The notes under the pieces: model-generated
What the model saw: the letters and a program-made list of their open reading frames with translations, nothing else
Database searches by the model: none
What the model was told of the DNA's origin: nothing
Position numbers and translations under genes: made by a program
Part shown: piece after piece, positions 1-12,229 of the stretch
How the letters are laid out: each line of letters opens with the position of its first letter
Position numbering within the stretch: the stretch's first letter is position 1
Source: Corylus avellana
Lineage: Eukaryota; Streptophyta; Magnoliopsida; Fagales; Betulaceae
Assembly: GCF_901000735.1 (NCBI RefSeq)
Contig: NC_081546.1
Coordinates: 17,607,220 to 17,671,219, forward strand
Direction: 5' to 3'
DNA: 64,000 nt

Positions 1-1095
1 CCATCTAATCTAAGTTTATAACATAATTAAACTAGGAGGGCCCACAAAATGGATCGCCCCTATTTTATGTTTTTTTCTCCTTCACCTGCGGTGACATGTT
101 TGAATCTATGATTTGTACAAGAAAACATAACCGGAGAGAATTTATCTCGTACAATTATTACGGTTAGTATTTACCAGATAAAAGACAGTGAGACTGACAC
201 ATTTCCTTTCCTAATCAAGACAGAGTCCGATTGAAAGCGACCTTAATGCATAGATTTCCATGTAAATCAAAATCAAATTCTGTACTTCACCCTCCAATTC
301 ATACGGTCGGAGAGAAACCCAAGGCTCGAAGCGTTCTCTTCCTATATCAAACCCTACCAAAAATCCCATTGTTCTTCAATTATTCTTATTATTCAAAGAT
401 ACCCTTTTGTTTTTTAATCAATTGGGTAGCCAATTCTTGCCGATCCAGATTAGTTTGTGGAAGAAATCTACCTGGGTTCTTGAGTGCAGGTAAAATGCCG
501 ATAACCCATTTATAGATCTCTCAGAATTATTACTGTGACTGCTGTATAGTGTTTCTTTTTGTCTTTATACTTTGTATGGTTGTTGAGAAGATGGAGGAAG
601 AGAAAAGAAAATGGAATGATTGTTGTACTTTATAGGTTTCTAATCACTGGAAAGTTTGTAAACCTGAATTACGTATCGGAGGAAAAAAGAAGAAAGTTGA
701 AAAACCTGAAGTAGTGCAAGTAGTTGATTTGCTATGCTAAGCGATGTTTTTAGATTCATAGGGCCTCGGTTGATGAAATTCAATATGAAAGACTGTTTTT
801 TTTACCCGTTTCCTATATTTTTTCCTGCTTTGCAATGAAGCATTATTGTCACTCGACATGATTTTCCTTATTTGAGGCTTTTTTTTTTTTACTTCTTCTT
901 CTTCTTCTTCTTGCATTTTCTTTGTTAGGCTTTGATTTTGTGATTACAAGTGTTGAAGTGGAGAAAAACCAGAAAGTTTTAAGTGGGAAAGTTTGTCATT
1001 CGTCTTTCTGACCAATGAGAATCTTAATAGTTCTAAAGTGGAAATGATCGTCGAAGATGATGAGGATTGAAAGTCGGCATTGAACTTTTTAGGAA
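1..1095 (+). promoter_or_regulatory. Upstream region and 5' leader of the DENND6-like gene, with a likely leader intron
   Basis: This stretch precedes the start codon at 1096. A donor-like site (CAG then GTAAAA) at 489-490 and an acceptor-like site (TTTGTTAG) ending at 928 would define a 5' leader intron of about 440 bp, a common arrangement in plant housekeeping genes. A TTC microsatellite lies at about 891-912. I could not place a TATA box or transcription start. The short reading frame at 231-515 runs across the proposed donor and looks like non-coding leader. Confidence 0.45.
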
Positions 1096-4000
1096 ATGAG
1101 TCGGTCTCCTTCATTTACGGTGAAGACAGAACTTAGTCCAAAGCTTGATCCTGAATCTTTGCGGCAATGGGTTGTGGCCTTTTGCATTATTAGATTTGAT
1201 CTTGAGCAGGGTCAGCTCATTGAAGAGTGTTACCCACCTGGCTGTCTTACACAAGATGAGGAACTTGAAATTGCTTTTAGTTCCTTCCCAGATTCCGTTT
1301 CCCAGCACCAGAACCGGTCAACTATTCACGATTGTATCTTCTTTTTCCGGTTTCGAAGGAAGGATGATTCTCGATTGGTCCATGTCTCTTCCTCCGGGAG
1401 AACTGAAGATGGTAAAAAGTTATTTCCAGACAAAAGAAATATCAGAAGATCCAACAATAGCATTAGTAATAAAGCTTCGAGATATATGTATGGTTATGTT
1501 TTTAATAGACAGAGACATGATGAGAGGCTAAAGCGAGGTGGGGAACAGAAGTCTGTGGTAATTTTGTCCCCCAGTCCTTACTCCAGTGTGTTTAGACCCC
1601 TGTTGCAAATAATGGGTCCACTGTATTTTGACATTGGAAAGAAAGCTCTTGAGCATATTGCTGCTTATGTTTCAATGTGGCCTTCTCCTGTACCTGGTAA
1701 GCTAATGGAGCTTCCTATAGGGAATGCTACACTTAAAGTGAACTTGCCACCTGCTCATAGCTTGCCCTTGGAAAATGGAATGTCGTTTGAAGAGTCTGCT
1801 TCCTCTATGGCTCCATTACTTCCTAATAATCAGTCAGTACCCCAGGGTCTTTTCCATGATTCAGATATTTTTGGTACATTCCGAGGCCTTCTATTGCAGC
1901 TTTGGGTGTTGTGGGAGTTGTTACTCATTGGTGAGCCTATTCTTATCATTGCACCAACACCTCCCCAGTGTTGTGAGGCTGTTGCTAGTCTTGTGAGTTT
2001 GGTTGCACCACTACTTTGTAGTGTAGATTTCAGGCCTTATTTTACCATCCATGACCCTGAATTTGCCCACTTGAACTCACTTCAAGAAGGAGACACTTTT
2101 CCTCTTATGGTTTTGGGTGTGACAAACCTCTTTTTCCTCAAGGCTCTCCGTAACATTCCCCACATTGTTTCAGTTGGATGCCCTGCTTCAAGCTCAAACC
2201 GCCTTGCCCTCACAACAAGGTCTTCTACTGGCAAAATCTCTGCTAGATCAGAAGCGTTTGGTCTTCAGCAGCTTTCCTTGAAGAAGCTTTCTCCTTCAAA
2301 TTTGTTAAGTGCTGTGAAGTTGAGAAGAGATGGTCCCCTTTGTCTTATGACGGAACATAAGGAAGCCATTTGGAGCACTTATGCTGCAATAACGAAGCCA
2401 GACACTTCTATCTTGAATAGGCTTATAGATGCTGGGATGTCACCTAGGGTTGAGGAGTCAATGTCAGTTGTTAACAATGAGATATTGCGGCGGCATTTCT
2501 TGGAGCTCACTACCAACTTTTTGGCCCCTTTTGGTCCATATTTTAGGACTAAGACACCTTCAGAAGGCTCTTCTCCATTTTTTGACCCTCCCCCTCTCCC
2601 TGCATTTAATGCCGATGAATTCCTAGCAAGTTTGTCAGCAAGAGGTCCAGGGAAGTTCTTATCAAAGAGGATGAAGTCTAACTGGCTGGATTTATACAGG
2701 TGATGATTACTGACTACTGCACACATCATTTACTATTATGAGTCCCCACCCCACCCCTCATTTGTCTTATATTCTGTTCTGATCAAATATGGTGTTCTTA
2801 AGTCACAATTTTTCTGCATCTTCGGTTTGTTACCCTTTTTCAGTTTATTTTTTTACTCAGGCGGTTTCTGAAAGGACCCAACTTCATGCCATGGTTTCAA
2901 AGAAGGCGTGCTGTTGCTGAACAAGAACAGCATAAACTGTGGAAACAGGCAAGGATGAACTCCGACATACAACAGTTTATTTCTAAAATGTCTGAGTTGG
3001 AAATTGTAGATTCATTCAACGTTATTGAGAGACATCTTCTTGGAGAAATACAGGTGCATTTCCCCCCTTAGATAATATGCTATCTTCTACTTGGTTGTGC
3101 CTTTATCTTCTGCAACCTTTGAGTAAATCATGATGCATCTGCAAAAACTCAAGAGGCCTTTTCAGCTTTCAAAAGAGAACATTCATATGAGAAAAAAAAA
3201 TACTTACTCTGAGCTCTATAACACATCAGTGATCTCTTCATGAGGCAGGTTAAAGAGTGACCTGTAGCAAGTGCTTAATCTTACTGCATTAAGGATAAAA
3301 AAAATGTGAAAGGGTGGTTGACTAATGATTGGTATGGTGATTAGATTTTTCAATTCATCTTAGTAGCGAGTGCTTAATCTTACTGCATTAAGGATAAAAA
3401 AAATGTGAAAGGGTGGTTAACTAATGATTGGTATGGTGATTAGATTTTTCAATTCATCTTAGTAGTAACATGATTCCAGTGGGACTAGATAATAATGACT
3501 GGGTTGAGGAGAAATCAATACCTTTGCGCTGAATTTCAATGCAATAGTGAATGCTAACTCAAGATTGACGTGTTAATCAATCTCTCCCCTTCAAAATTCC
3601 ACCTTCTGATACCTTCAAATATTGCAATTCCTAACGTCATGCAGAGCGTAAATGATGTAGGAAAGATTAGGAAAAATCTGCCTACATATGCTTGTGTTGG
3701 GCTTGGGGTTAGGAGAATTTGTGGATCTAGGGTTCAGCGTTTTAGACAAAAGAGTTAGGATTCAATGATTGACTAGGATTTTGAAACAATGGATCTTCTA
3801 GACAAAAGCATTGGGTTGGTTTGGTAAAGTTTTGCGAAGTGCTTTGAGATTTGAAAAGAGTTTTTAAACAGATAAAAATTGAGAATTGGTTTGGTAGGGG
3901 CCACATTTTGAAACATGTTATACGTGGGGTCCATAATTGAGAACTTTTTAGGTAAAATTTTGAGCAGTGTTTTTGAAAAAATAAAAAATTGAAGTGTTCC

Positions 4001-7000
4001 CCAAAATATAAGAAAAAAAGAAAAACAAAAACTATTGCAGTTTACACTCCACAGTGGTGGCCGCTTTGCGGCCACATCGGGCAATCAGAAGTTCGTGTTG
4101 ACCATTGTAGGGCATTTAGATGTTCTTGATGGCCATCACAAGGCCGCTAAAAGTTCATGACGGCCACCTTGGGACCATTGGATATTTCTGGCGGTTAGAA
4201 GTTCATGGCGGCCACAAAGGGGTCGCTAGAAATTCATTGCGGCCATTGTGGGGTCGTCTGATGTTGATAGTAATTATTTTTTTTAGAAGTGTTTTGTTTT
4301 TTACTTTTCGGGAAAAAATGTCCCAATGGTCCCTGAGGTATGGACTTCTATCAAATCACTCATTAAGGTTCAAAAGCTATCAATTTACTCCCTAAGGTTA
4401 GAACCATTATCAAATAGATCCTTTCGTTCAGTTTTTAATGGTGTTGGCATGTCATACCAAATCAAAACATGACATGGGCCTAGTTTAAGATAAAATATAA
4501 AATTATAAATATAAATATAAAAAATAAAAAAATAAAAAATTATTGGGGTTGTCAAACCACCCCAAAAGCTTGAGGGTGGTTTGGCCACCCCCATATTCGG
4601 CCAAAGGAGGTGGCCAAAACCACTCCCAGGCCGGCTGAGAGTGGCCCACCCCTCTGTGAGGAAGATCACCCCAGAAGCTTAAAAGTTTATTTTTTTTATT
4701 TATTTTTTTATTTTTTTATATTTATGTTTATAAGTTTATATTTTTTATTAAATGGGACACATGCCATCTTTTAATTAGGTATGATGTGGTTAAAATATAA
4801 TGGAAGGTGGATAGAAGGATCTATTTGATAACATTTTTAATATTAGGGAGTAAATTGATAACTTTTGAACCTTAGGGAAGGATTTGATGAAGGTTCACAC
4901 CTCAGGGACCAATTGAGCATTTTCCCCTAATCATTTTAGAAGTATTTTGTGAAAAGTGTTTTTTTCCTTTTTTAAAGAAAAAAAGAAAAGAGTTTTGTGG
5001 TTTATTTTGAAAAGTGTGTTAGAGCCACATTTGATTTGAATAACTAATATTTGAGAAAAGTTTTCAGCATTTGAGAAGCGAAAACAAAGTCTGAAAATTT
5101 TGCCAAACACACCTTTTAACTCTACCATTAATGTCTCACAGTTTTCGGAACTTCTTGCATTTTGCTCTCTCCAAATGCACAATATTAAACATAGAGGAAC
5201 CAATTTCCAAGCTTCTTAAATGCACCGACTTCCTGATTGGCCTATCTAGCTAGCCAACAATTCCACCACCCTTCTAGGCATGACCCACTCTACAACAAAA
5301 AGAAGGAAGATCGAAACCCGCAATTCTCTTGTCATTTCACAGTGGAATAACTCTTGTAGTCTTGGTTTTTGACGACTGGTGTGAAGGCGAGGTGGGTGTT
5401 AGCGGCGCTACTAGATTGTCATTCTGGTGAGATGGTGGTCGACATCTGCCTCGCTCCCGGGCGGTCAGTTGAATAAAGATCCTGTCCAGGGTGCACTTTG
5501 AGGGGCCTGCGTTTGGGAATGAAGGAGTCATTGAGTACGTTGGTTGTTGATGTATTCATTCCCAGTGCTTTTGCAGCATTGTGCGAGCCAATGGCTAGTG
5601 CGGTGATGTGTAGGACAGGAAAGAAAGAGTGATGCCGGCATGGGTTTATCGAAAGATCGGGACTTCGTGCTTTTTTTTTTTTTTTTTTTTTTTGTGACAT
5701 TAGTGGTTGGGTGATGCAGTGGGTTCCAGCGTGGATGGGGTTGTTAAAGTGGGTGTTTTGCATTTGTGTGGTTGAGTGTTTTGGGCGGCGGATAAATATA
5801 ATACTGATATGGTTGTTTGGGACCGATGGAGGCATTGGGATGGAAACAAGCAAGTGATGGTTTGAATACTGAAACAAAAGATGGGGACAATGGTTTCGGT
5901 GGTGTGGCTCTGAATGATTTGTGCACGGTGTACAGGATCATGCGACTGTTGATGGAACACAATCTCAAACGCTCTGATATCAATTTGATGTAGGACAAAC
6001 AATAAACACATAACTCACACAATGAAAGTAGGGAAAGTAGTGGAAAGAAGCTAAAAGTGGAGAGAGAAAGAAAAAGCTAGAAAGAGAGAAGCCAAGGGAA
6101 GAGAAGGGGAAAGAAAGAGAAAGAGAGAAGGAGCTGGGGGAAGAGAAAGAAAGGAGGAGGGGGGAGAAAGAGAGAGAATCAATTTCTCATAATTTTATTC
6201 TATCAAAGTTCAGTTCCATTGGAATACAAATTGTACTTGAATAGACTCACGACTAAACCCTAGGGCAACGCCCATTTATTGACTTACCAAACATAATCTA
6301 GGCAACACCCATTTATTGAATTACAAAAACTTGACGCTTGAAAATTAAATAAAACATAACAACGCCATTAATTAATATGACCTAAATAAGATTAGGTGGA
6401 CCAATATTTCTAGCTTTGTTTCTTGCATCACTATGAGCTTGTGACTCTGGACAGTGGGGATTATACAATGAATGTGACATTCTTGGCAGGAGATGTGAGA
6501 CTGTACCCATGAACTTGAACCTATAGTGAAAACTATACCCATGAACTTGACAGAATTTTTATTTTATGAGAGAGAGTCAGCATCTTTGATCTGAGTTGTT
6601 TGTACTGGAAATTGCCATCAAGGGGAAGAATGGATTATTGCAAGTCGTGAACCGTCATTAGTAATTATCTGTACTTCATTATTTAAGGTGAGTCTTGTTC
6701 AATATTAGAGGAGTTAGAAATCATAGCATGTAAGGCAGAAAAGAAAGAAAGGGGGGAAATAGATCATAGCATTCATGTCTGCAGTATGCGGTGGAAATTC
6801 CTGTCAAGTGGAGATGTAGCACTTTGCAAAGAGATGAACATTGATTATGGTATGTTCTAAATATTGGATTGTGTGGAATGTGCAAAATTAGAGGCAAGTA
6901 ATATGACCAGTAAAAAAAAAAATCTAAATTTAAGGACCTAAATATATGAATGAAGAAGCTAGCAAGAAAGACATGGGAACATTGTTGTTACAGGCTGTAA

Positions 7001-9893
7001 ATAAATCGAGCTATTCATAAATAACTTTTTTTTTTTTTTAATTTTTTATTTAATGTCGGAGAAACTCTCCAAGGCAGGGCCCTTCGAACCCACCCCTACA
7101 GAGTAAACCCTGGTCCCGTGCACCGCACCCTCGGAAGTTTTCCTACACGAAATTGGTTAAATCGCTGACTTTTCACCAAGGGGTGTGGCCCCAAGGAATT
7201 ATTTGCACCTATGAAGTGTTGAACCTTGGATCTTGAAGGGAGCAAACCTCAAGACCAAGGCCTCCATCACATGGACCAACCCCTTGGGGTTAGCTATTCA
7301 TAAATAACTTGAGCTCAGCTCGTATAAACATGACTCGATTGCAGTTTGTATATTAAATGAACCAAGCTTAAACAGAAATTTAGGCCTGCTTATTGAATGA
7401 GTCAAACTCGTACAAACTCGGCTCGGCTAGTATAAGCTCCTATGAATTGTATAACTTCATTTTTATTGTTTTTTATAGTATTATTTTTAACTTTGTAGTA
7501 AGAAGATCATAAATATTTAGAAAGATGAAAGGAAATCCTCTTCTTTAATGTAATGGATATAGCTTGACTACTTGTGATTGTAAGTCTTCATATAGATATG
7601 CATATATATACGTATATATCCATATTTATGTATGTATATACTATAAAAAATACTTATATAGACTCGAGATTGAATTTTTTAAGATTAGTAGATAATGTTA
7701 TGAGATATAATATAAATGGTCTATTTCATGATAATAAAAAAATAGTAATAATAAATAAATATATATTATTCATTATAAATATAATTTACTTTATTTAATT
7801 AACTCAAATGATAAAATCTTAACAATGATTAAGTAACTAATGATTAGTATGGATTTAGAAAAAGTTATAAAACACTGACGATATTTACGTTATATTAGGA
7901 ATAAATAAGTTAATAACAAATTTAAGTTCGTTTGAAAAATAAATGAATAATGTTTGAACAAATAATCTAGTTCGATGTTAAGTTTGAGTTTGGCTTGTAT
8001 TTGGAACAAAATTAAACAAACCTAGTTTAAACATTCAATACTTGACTCGATTTCAGTCTTGAATATTGTAATATCACAAGCTGTGAGTTGCTTGGATGGA
8101 TCATCCTCAATCTACTATTTAATCACCAACGTACACTTTTTAGGGTCAGAAGTTGAAGCATCTCTGGCAGTGGCATCAGATTTAGCAAACTTAAAATGTA
8201 TAGCTTAGGGGGCACGTCAATCACTGAAAAACCTTTGTGATTGCCCAATTTGGTAATCCGAATAGAGAAAACCAAAATGATTTCAAACTTGATTTCAGTG
8301 GTCTTATCTGTTATTGTGTTTTTACCTGCTATGTACTCTAGCTGTGCCATTTCGCTGTCAATTGCCTGCACTGTTTAACCTTGGCATTTTTCTTTTGTTA
8401 TTGATCTCATATATATAAGCAGGGGGTCTGTGATCACCATGAAGCCTATGCCCGTCTGTTCCTTTCGAGCTTGATTCGCCCTTAGACTTGTTACGCTGTC
8501 CAACTGAATTCATTGGATTTGCGTTCTTTTCAGTAGGAACCCAGTTCAAGAACCTTACCTCGTAGATAGTTTCTTTAGCGCTTTTCTCTCGTTTTGCTTT
8601 CCATGACCCGTTCCCAAGAGCACTTAATGCGGTTTACTTGGCTTTCAATGTTAAATAATTAGTCCAAAATGTAGTACATCTTTGCAGCCTTTTAATCGTA
8701 GAGACAACTAGATGAAGAGAAGGGAATCGTTAGCAGGAAGTAAACAAAATAGAATCAAATCAAGATGACTGCTGAGGATTTGCTTCGAGAGAATTTTTGA
8801 TTATCCATTAATGGGGGGATTGGGTCAATTATAAATTCTTTGAGAGTGTGCAGTGGATTTTTGTTTCTGACACTTCCTATCTGACTTCTGATGTCCAGAC
8901 CAGCTAAAAAAATGAGTGGGTGTTAGTATCCTATCTATACAAGTATCAGTTGTAGCTTTATATTCAAAATTAGTACCAATCTCTAAGGTGCATCCTCCTA
9001 CTACTCTTTGTAGAGGCTAGACATTGCGGAGCTCCCTATCTGAGTGTACTTGAACCAGACCGTCTTTATGAGTGGATAGTGTTTAATTTCAGTTGATTTG
9101 AATGTTAATTGTATCTTTATCATATCTCTTATAAGTTATTTATTAATTTTTTGCACATGTGATGGTTTGAAGTATATGCTAATAGATTGCAGGAAGCTTT
9201 TTATGGCAACAAGTTTAGATATTTTCAAAATGTTTAGTAATCCGTGAGGGTGCTCCTTCGTGCTACTACATATTATAGTGCTAAACATGCAAAGGTCCTT
9301 CTTAATGTAATCAAATTAAACCAGCTACATAACCCAATGGGCAGATAAATGTTAATGTCCATTCCGTAAAAATGTTAATTGTATTTTGTTTGTCTCTTAC
9401 TCTTTTCATTTTTTTGTTTTTTTTTTTCACATGTGATGGTTTGGGTTATTGGCTAATTATGACTGGATGCTTCATTTGGTTATCCATTTAGAATTCTGAA
9501 AATTAATTGGAATTATAGCACAATGTTTGGTGTGCATATTGCCAGTGCAGACGCATTGTGTAAACTGGGGGCTCCCTATATCCTTGATTTATGTGAAATA
9601 TGACCAAGCATAATTCATTTTCATGTAATCAAGATACTATGGCAATATATTTACGTTTCCATCAAATACATCTACAGCAATCTGGAAGGGCTAGTGCAGA
9701 GTCTGCATCAACTTGCCAGAAACTGAGAGGAGATCTGCAGGCAGTTTTCTATGTGCTTCCAAAAGACATGCAGCAGCTTCTGCTTTTGAACCCACAAAGA
9801 GCAGCTCTCCTGCAAGGAAGTTCTGAACCGACAAAACTTCCCGGGCGCCCATTCGTACAACTTGGGGGTGTATCTTCCACTTCACCCAGATAA
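1096..9893 (+). CDS. DENND6: DENND6-like DENN-domain protein (three coding exons)
   Basis: Exons are 1096-2699, 2861-3053 and 9678-9893. All junctions are GT-AG and in phase, giving about 670 aa; human DENND6A is about 608 aa. The family acts as DENN-type exchange factors for Rab GTPases in membrane traffic; the plant role is inferred. Family blocks in order: an N-terminal longin-like start (FCIIRFDLEQGQ, residues about 30-41), a GYVFNRQ block near residue 135, a WPSPVPGK block near 198, the DENN core (GEPILIIAPTP near 280 and FRPYFTIHD near 312, then VLGVTN), and LRRHFLELT near 465. Exon 2 supplies RFLKGPNFMPWFQRRR. Exon 3 supplies the conserved tail with VLPKDMQQLLLLNP and stops at 9891-9893. 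Without splicing, the first frame would end at a TGA one codon past the donor. The last intron is 6.6 kb and holds repeats. A small extra exon inside it cannot be excluded. Family assignment is secure. Confidence 0.9.
3264..3466. repeat. 99-bp tandem duplication in the DENND6 last intron
   Basis: Two adjacent copies start at 3264 (GTAGCAAGTGCTTAATC) and 3363 (GTAGCGAGTGCTTAATC). They stay nearly identical through to TTCAATTCATCTTAGTAG. I see only two or three differences per unit, so the duplication looks recent. Confidence 0.9.
4066..4265. repeat. Degenerate 31-bp minisatellite, about 6.5 units
   Basis: Units begin at 4066, 4097, 4128, 4159, 4190, 4207 and 4238. All are 31 bp except one 17-bp deleted unit (4190-4206) and the last partial unit. 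The shared core reads roughly GGCGGCCAC, then GGGGTCGCTAGAAGTTCAT. It is GC-rich against an AT-rich background. It lies just left of an inverted-repeat element and is not a coding repeat. Confidence 0.8.
4310..4927. mobile_element. Long terminal-inverted-repeat MITE (Mutator-like)
   Basis: The left end (GGGAAAAAATG, then TGGTCCCTGAGGT) recurs inverted at the right end (ACCTCAGGGACCA, then CATTTTCCCC). The inverted similarity continues for over 100 bp on each side. The core has GC-rich hairpins built on GGGTGGTTTGGCCACCCC, like the core of the element at 12887-13494. There is no coding capacity. A clear TSD is not visible, although TTTTAGAAGT-like sequence occurs on both flanks. It may sit inside an older inverted-repeat element whose ends lie near 3812 and 5113. 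Confidence 0.7.
5330..6430 (-). mobile_element. Truncated LTR retrotransposon: LTR 5986-6430 plus primer-binding site
   Basis: Read on the minus strand, an LTR with TGATG...CATCA-type ends (plus coordinates 5986-6430, 445 bp) is followed by a sequence close to the initiator-Met tRNA primer-binding site (plus GCTCTGATATCAAT at 5971-5984). The adjacent 5330-5970 has no recognisable gag or pol, only weak shadow frames and a poly-T run. I see no second LTR, so this is a remnant. The purine-rich stretch at about 6030-6180 is inside the LTR. Confidence 0.55.
7009..7310 (-). mobile_element. tRNA-derived SINE (family A) with 19-bp TSD
   Basis: The element (7028-7291) lies in antisense orientation: a poly-T run at the low end and the 5' Pol III promoter end at the high end (CCAACCCCTTGG). 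It is flanked by a perfect 19-bp direct repeat beginning AGCTATTCATAAATAAC, at 7009-7027 and 7292-7310. The body resembles the copies at 55286, 58441, 59573 and 63870. The 55286 copy shows intact A-box-like (GGTAAGAGCATTGG) and B-box (GGTTCGAGTCC) signals. It sits in the DENND6 last intron. Confidence 0.85.
7311..9677. other. Remainder of the DENND6 last intron
   Basis: AT-rich sequence with TA/ATA-rich tracts at 7580-7800 and poly-T near 9410. I see no convincing exon before the acceptor TCTACAG at 9671-9677. Frames of 60-82 aa here (for example minus 8123-8371) have no recognisable motifs. Confidence 0.5.
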
Positions 9894-11284
9894 TACTAAA
9901 AAGCATGGCTGGTAAATAGATTGACTATGGCATGGATGGTGTTCTCATGCTGCTGAAGAACAGCAAATGTGATTATATTGTTGCTTCCATCTGTTATCAG
10001 ACTGGGAGTTCTCTGACTTCCAGCACAGCTGATCTACAAGGTAAGGCTGATATCTATACACATTCTCAATTTCCTTCCTAATCAGATCATCTAATGGATA
10101 TAATGTTTGTTATTTTTTTTACTTTGTATCCTGATCCAAATAAACAGATGCACAAGAATCACAAATCTGTCTATTGAACCATCCGCTCCCCTGAGCACTC
10201 TTGAGATAATTGCAACTGTAGAAACACATCCAATTATTCAAAATTCGTGGAAATGGTGTTTGCCTTTTTAGTGGAAGTTGAAGCTTCTTCTTGTTGTCTT
10301 CATTTTGAAGGACCCAACTGTAAGCTAGAAATTTGTAGAATAACTCAGAAAGATCTCTCACATGCAGTTTTTATAATCTCATCAATATTTTCAGTCTTGC
10401 AGTGGGGGTATGGATCGAGTTATTTTAATGTGTTTGTTAAAAGTGTTTTTGTAAAATGAAGTGTTCTTCATGAATATGTAAACGGATATTTCCAAAAAAA
10501 AAAAAAAAAAATTATGTGAACAGATATATATGTAGAGACAGCAAAGTAGGGGTTGCCATTTTGAACGAAATCATGAAAGAAAATGTCAGGGGATTATGAC
10601 AAATGAAACCAACCTCTCTTATACAAATGAACCAGTAAACTGACAGATCTTCCAAACTACCATATGTGACTCTTGATCTTTGCAAACTATCATTTTCTTT
10701 ACAATTGGCACCCTTCGTTAGTGTTTGAGGTTAAATTGGACAGAAATTTATGCATGTGATTTACACATGCGAAGTTTTTATTTGAAATGTCCAAATTTAT
10801 CAACCCAAAAAAAAAAAAAAAATCAAGGTTGAACGGGTGGTCGAACTACTCCTGCAAGGCTGCAAAAGTGATTCAGCTTTCCCATCTTTCAATTCTTTTT
10901 ATGGAGTGGTTTGGCCACTCCGTTGCTTGAGCGGTAGTCATCGAAGAGGCACAAAACCCTTTGCTCGAATCGCGGTTGATGTAGGGCTTGAGTGGATCCA
11001 TCAGCTCTAGACCAATTTTGACAAATTTTTCTAACTTGGGCTACAAATCAACTCACCCTATTTTGTTTTCCTCTTTGTTTTTAGTTTATTTTTGGCATTG
11101 ACTTTTCATATTTCCGATAGATTTCCATCTTCAAATTATTGCTAATGCTATGCTAGCATTAGTTAGGCTTATTCGAGGAAATGTCCATCTTTAGATTGAT
11201 TCTAGCAGGTTTCAAAAAATAAATAAATAAATAGATAGATAGATTCTAGCATTAATTTATTTCCTTTTGATGTGTTTACTATTA
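9894..11284. other. DENND6 3' region and spacer
   Basis: Downstream of the stop at 9893. There is a poly-A run at about 10493-10510 and another near 10806. No coding signal is convincing. The 80-aa minus frame at 10119-10361 and the 70-aa plus frame at 10247-10459 overlap and show no family features. Confidence 0.4.
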
Positions 11285-11940
11285 TAAAAAAGGTGTTTTT
11301 TTTTTTTTTTTTTTTTTTTTTAACGGAAATTACAACAAGTTAAAAAACGAAAAGGGTGGGCAACCCAAACAACAGTCCAAAACTAACCAAATAACAATGC
11401 ACATATAAGGGAAATCGAAACCAAGTAAGGTAACAAGTGAATTAAAAAAAAAAAAAAAAAAAAGTAAGGTAACAAGTGGGAATGGGTCAAATAAATGACC
11501 TAGTTGCGGCCACAAAGGGCTACTATCGAAGGCAAAACAAAGAGATCCTGAAAAGACAAGTTTACTAAAATCTTTGCAAGCAAAACAAAATCTGCATCGC
11601 AAAAAACTTAAATATGGGACACCACCTAGCCGCCCCACCAAAACCAAAACAAGCAAACAACAGCCGAGAGAAAAAATCTCCACCCAAGAGAGAAGCAACA
11701 ACAGATAAGGGAGACTAAATCTCCCAAAATAAAGCCCTAAAAATACAAAAGAAACAACTAAAGAGCAGTAAAGCAAACAACGAAAATCTAAAACACCAAG
11801 GTAACGGCAGTGGATAGCAGCAGCCAGGAGGCGCGTGATGGCCAAGAGCTTATCTCTCTTCAAACAAGAGAGAGAAGCAGCTTTTTTACACTTAAAAACC
11901 CTTTATTTATTTATTTTTTTTAAAAAAAAAAAAAGGTGTT
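11285..11940 (-). mobile_element. Poly(A)-tailed retroposon with target-site duplication
   Basis: On the minus strand the element ends in a long poly(A) (plus poly-T at about 11297-11320). It is bracketed by TAAAAAAGGTGTT at 11285-11297 and the same sequence with a longer A-run at 11921-11940. A 177-aa minus frame (11330-11863) is leucine/phenylalanine-rich with no family match, and it runs into the tail region, so I read it as non-coding. The 3' end (GGGTTGCCCACCC, then TTGTAATTTCCG) resembles LINE-type tails. It could be a truncated LINE or a non-autonomous partner. Confidence 0.6.
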
Positions 11941-12229
11941 GATTGTAAAGAAGAGTGAGTTTTTGAATATTAGTAAAATTTCGAGTTTCTTTGCTTTACA
12001 AATATCGTCAGATACCCTTTCTCCCTTGCCTAAACCAAGAGAAAGTTACAGTGTTATCACAAATTTAGGAAAACAGTTTAACTTCCCTTGTTTTTATTTT
12101 ATTCCTGTTTACTCTCTCTTATCATTGATTTGAAATCATATTTAAATAATATAAAAATAATAATAAATGAATGCTGTTAAAAAAAAAAAAGTACAGCAGG
12201 GTCTAGATTAAACTCTATAATTTTCAGGG

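Noticed and set aside
3812..5113. Larger element enclosing 4310-4927, with GGTTTGG...CCAAAC-type ends
   Set aside because: Inverted similarity is limited to about 30 bp with many mismatches and no TSD, so it is mentioned only as a possibility.
5419..6022. Overlapping minus-strand frames of 92-152 aa
   Set aside because: Three frames overlap in the same AT-rich remnant, include a poly-Lys run from poly-T, and match no gag or pol domain.
11330..11863. 177-aa minus-strand frame, Leu/Phe-rich, membrane-like
   Set aside because: It lies inside a poly(A)-tailed retroposon, and part of its Phe run comes from an internal A-run. No family features.
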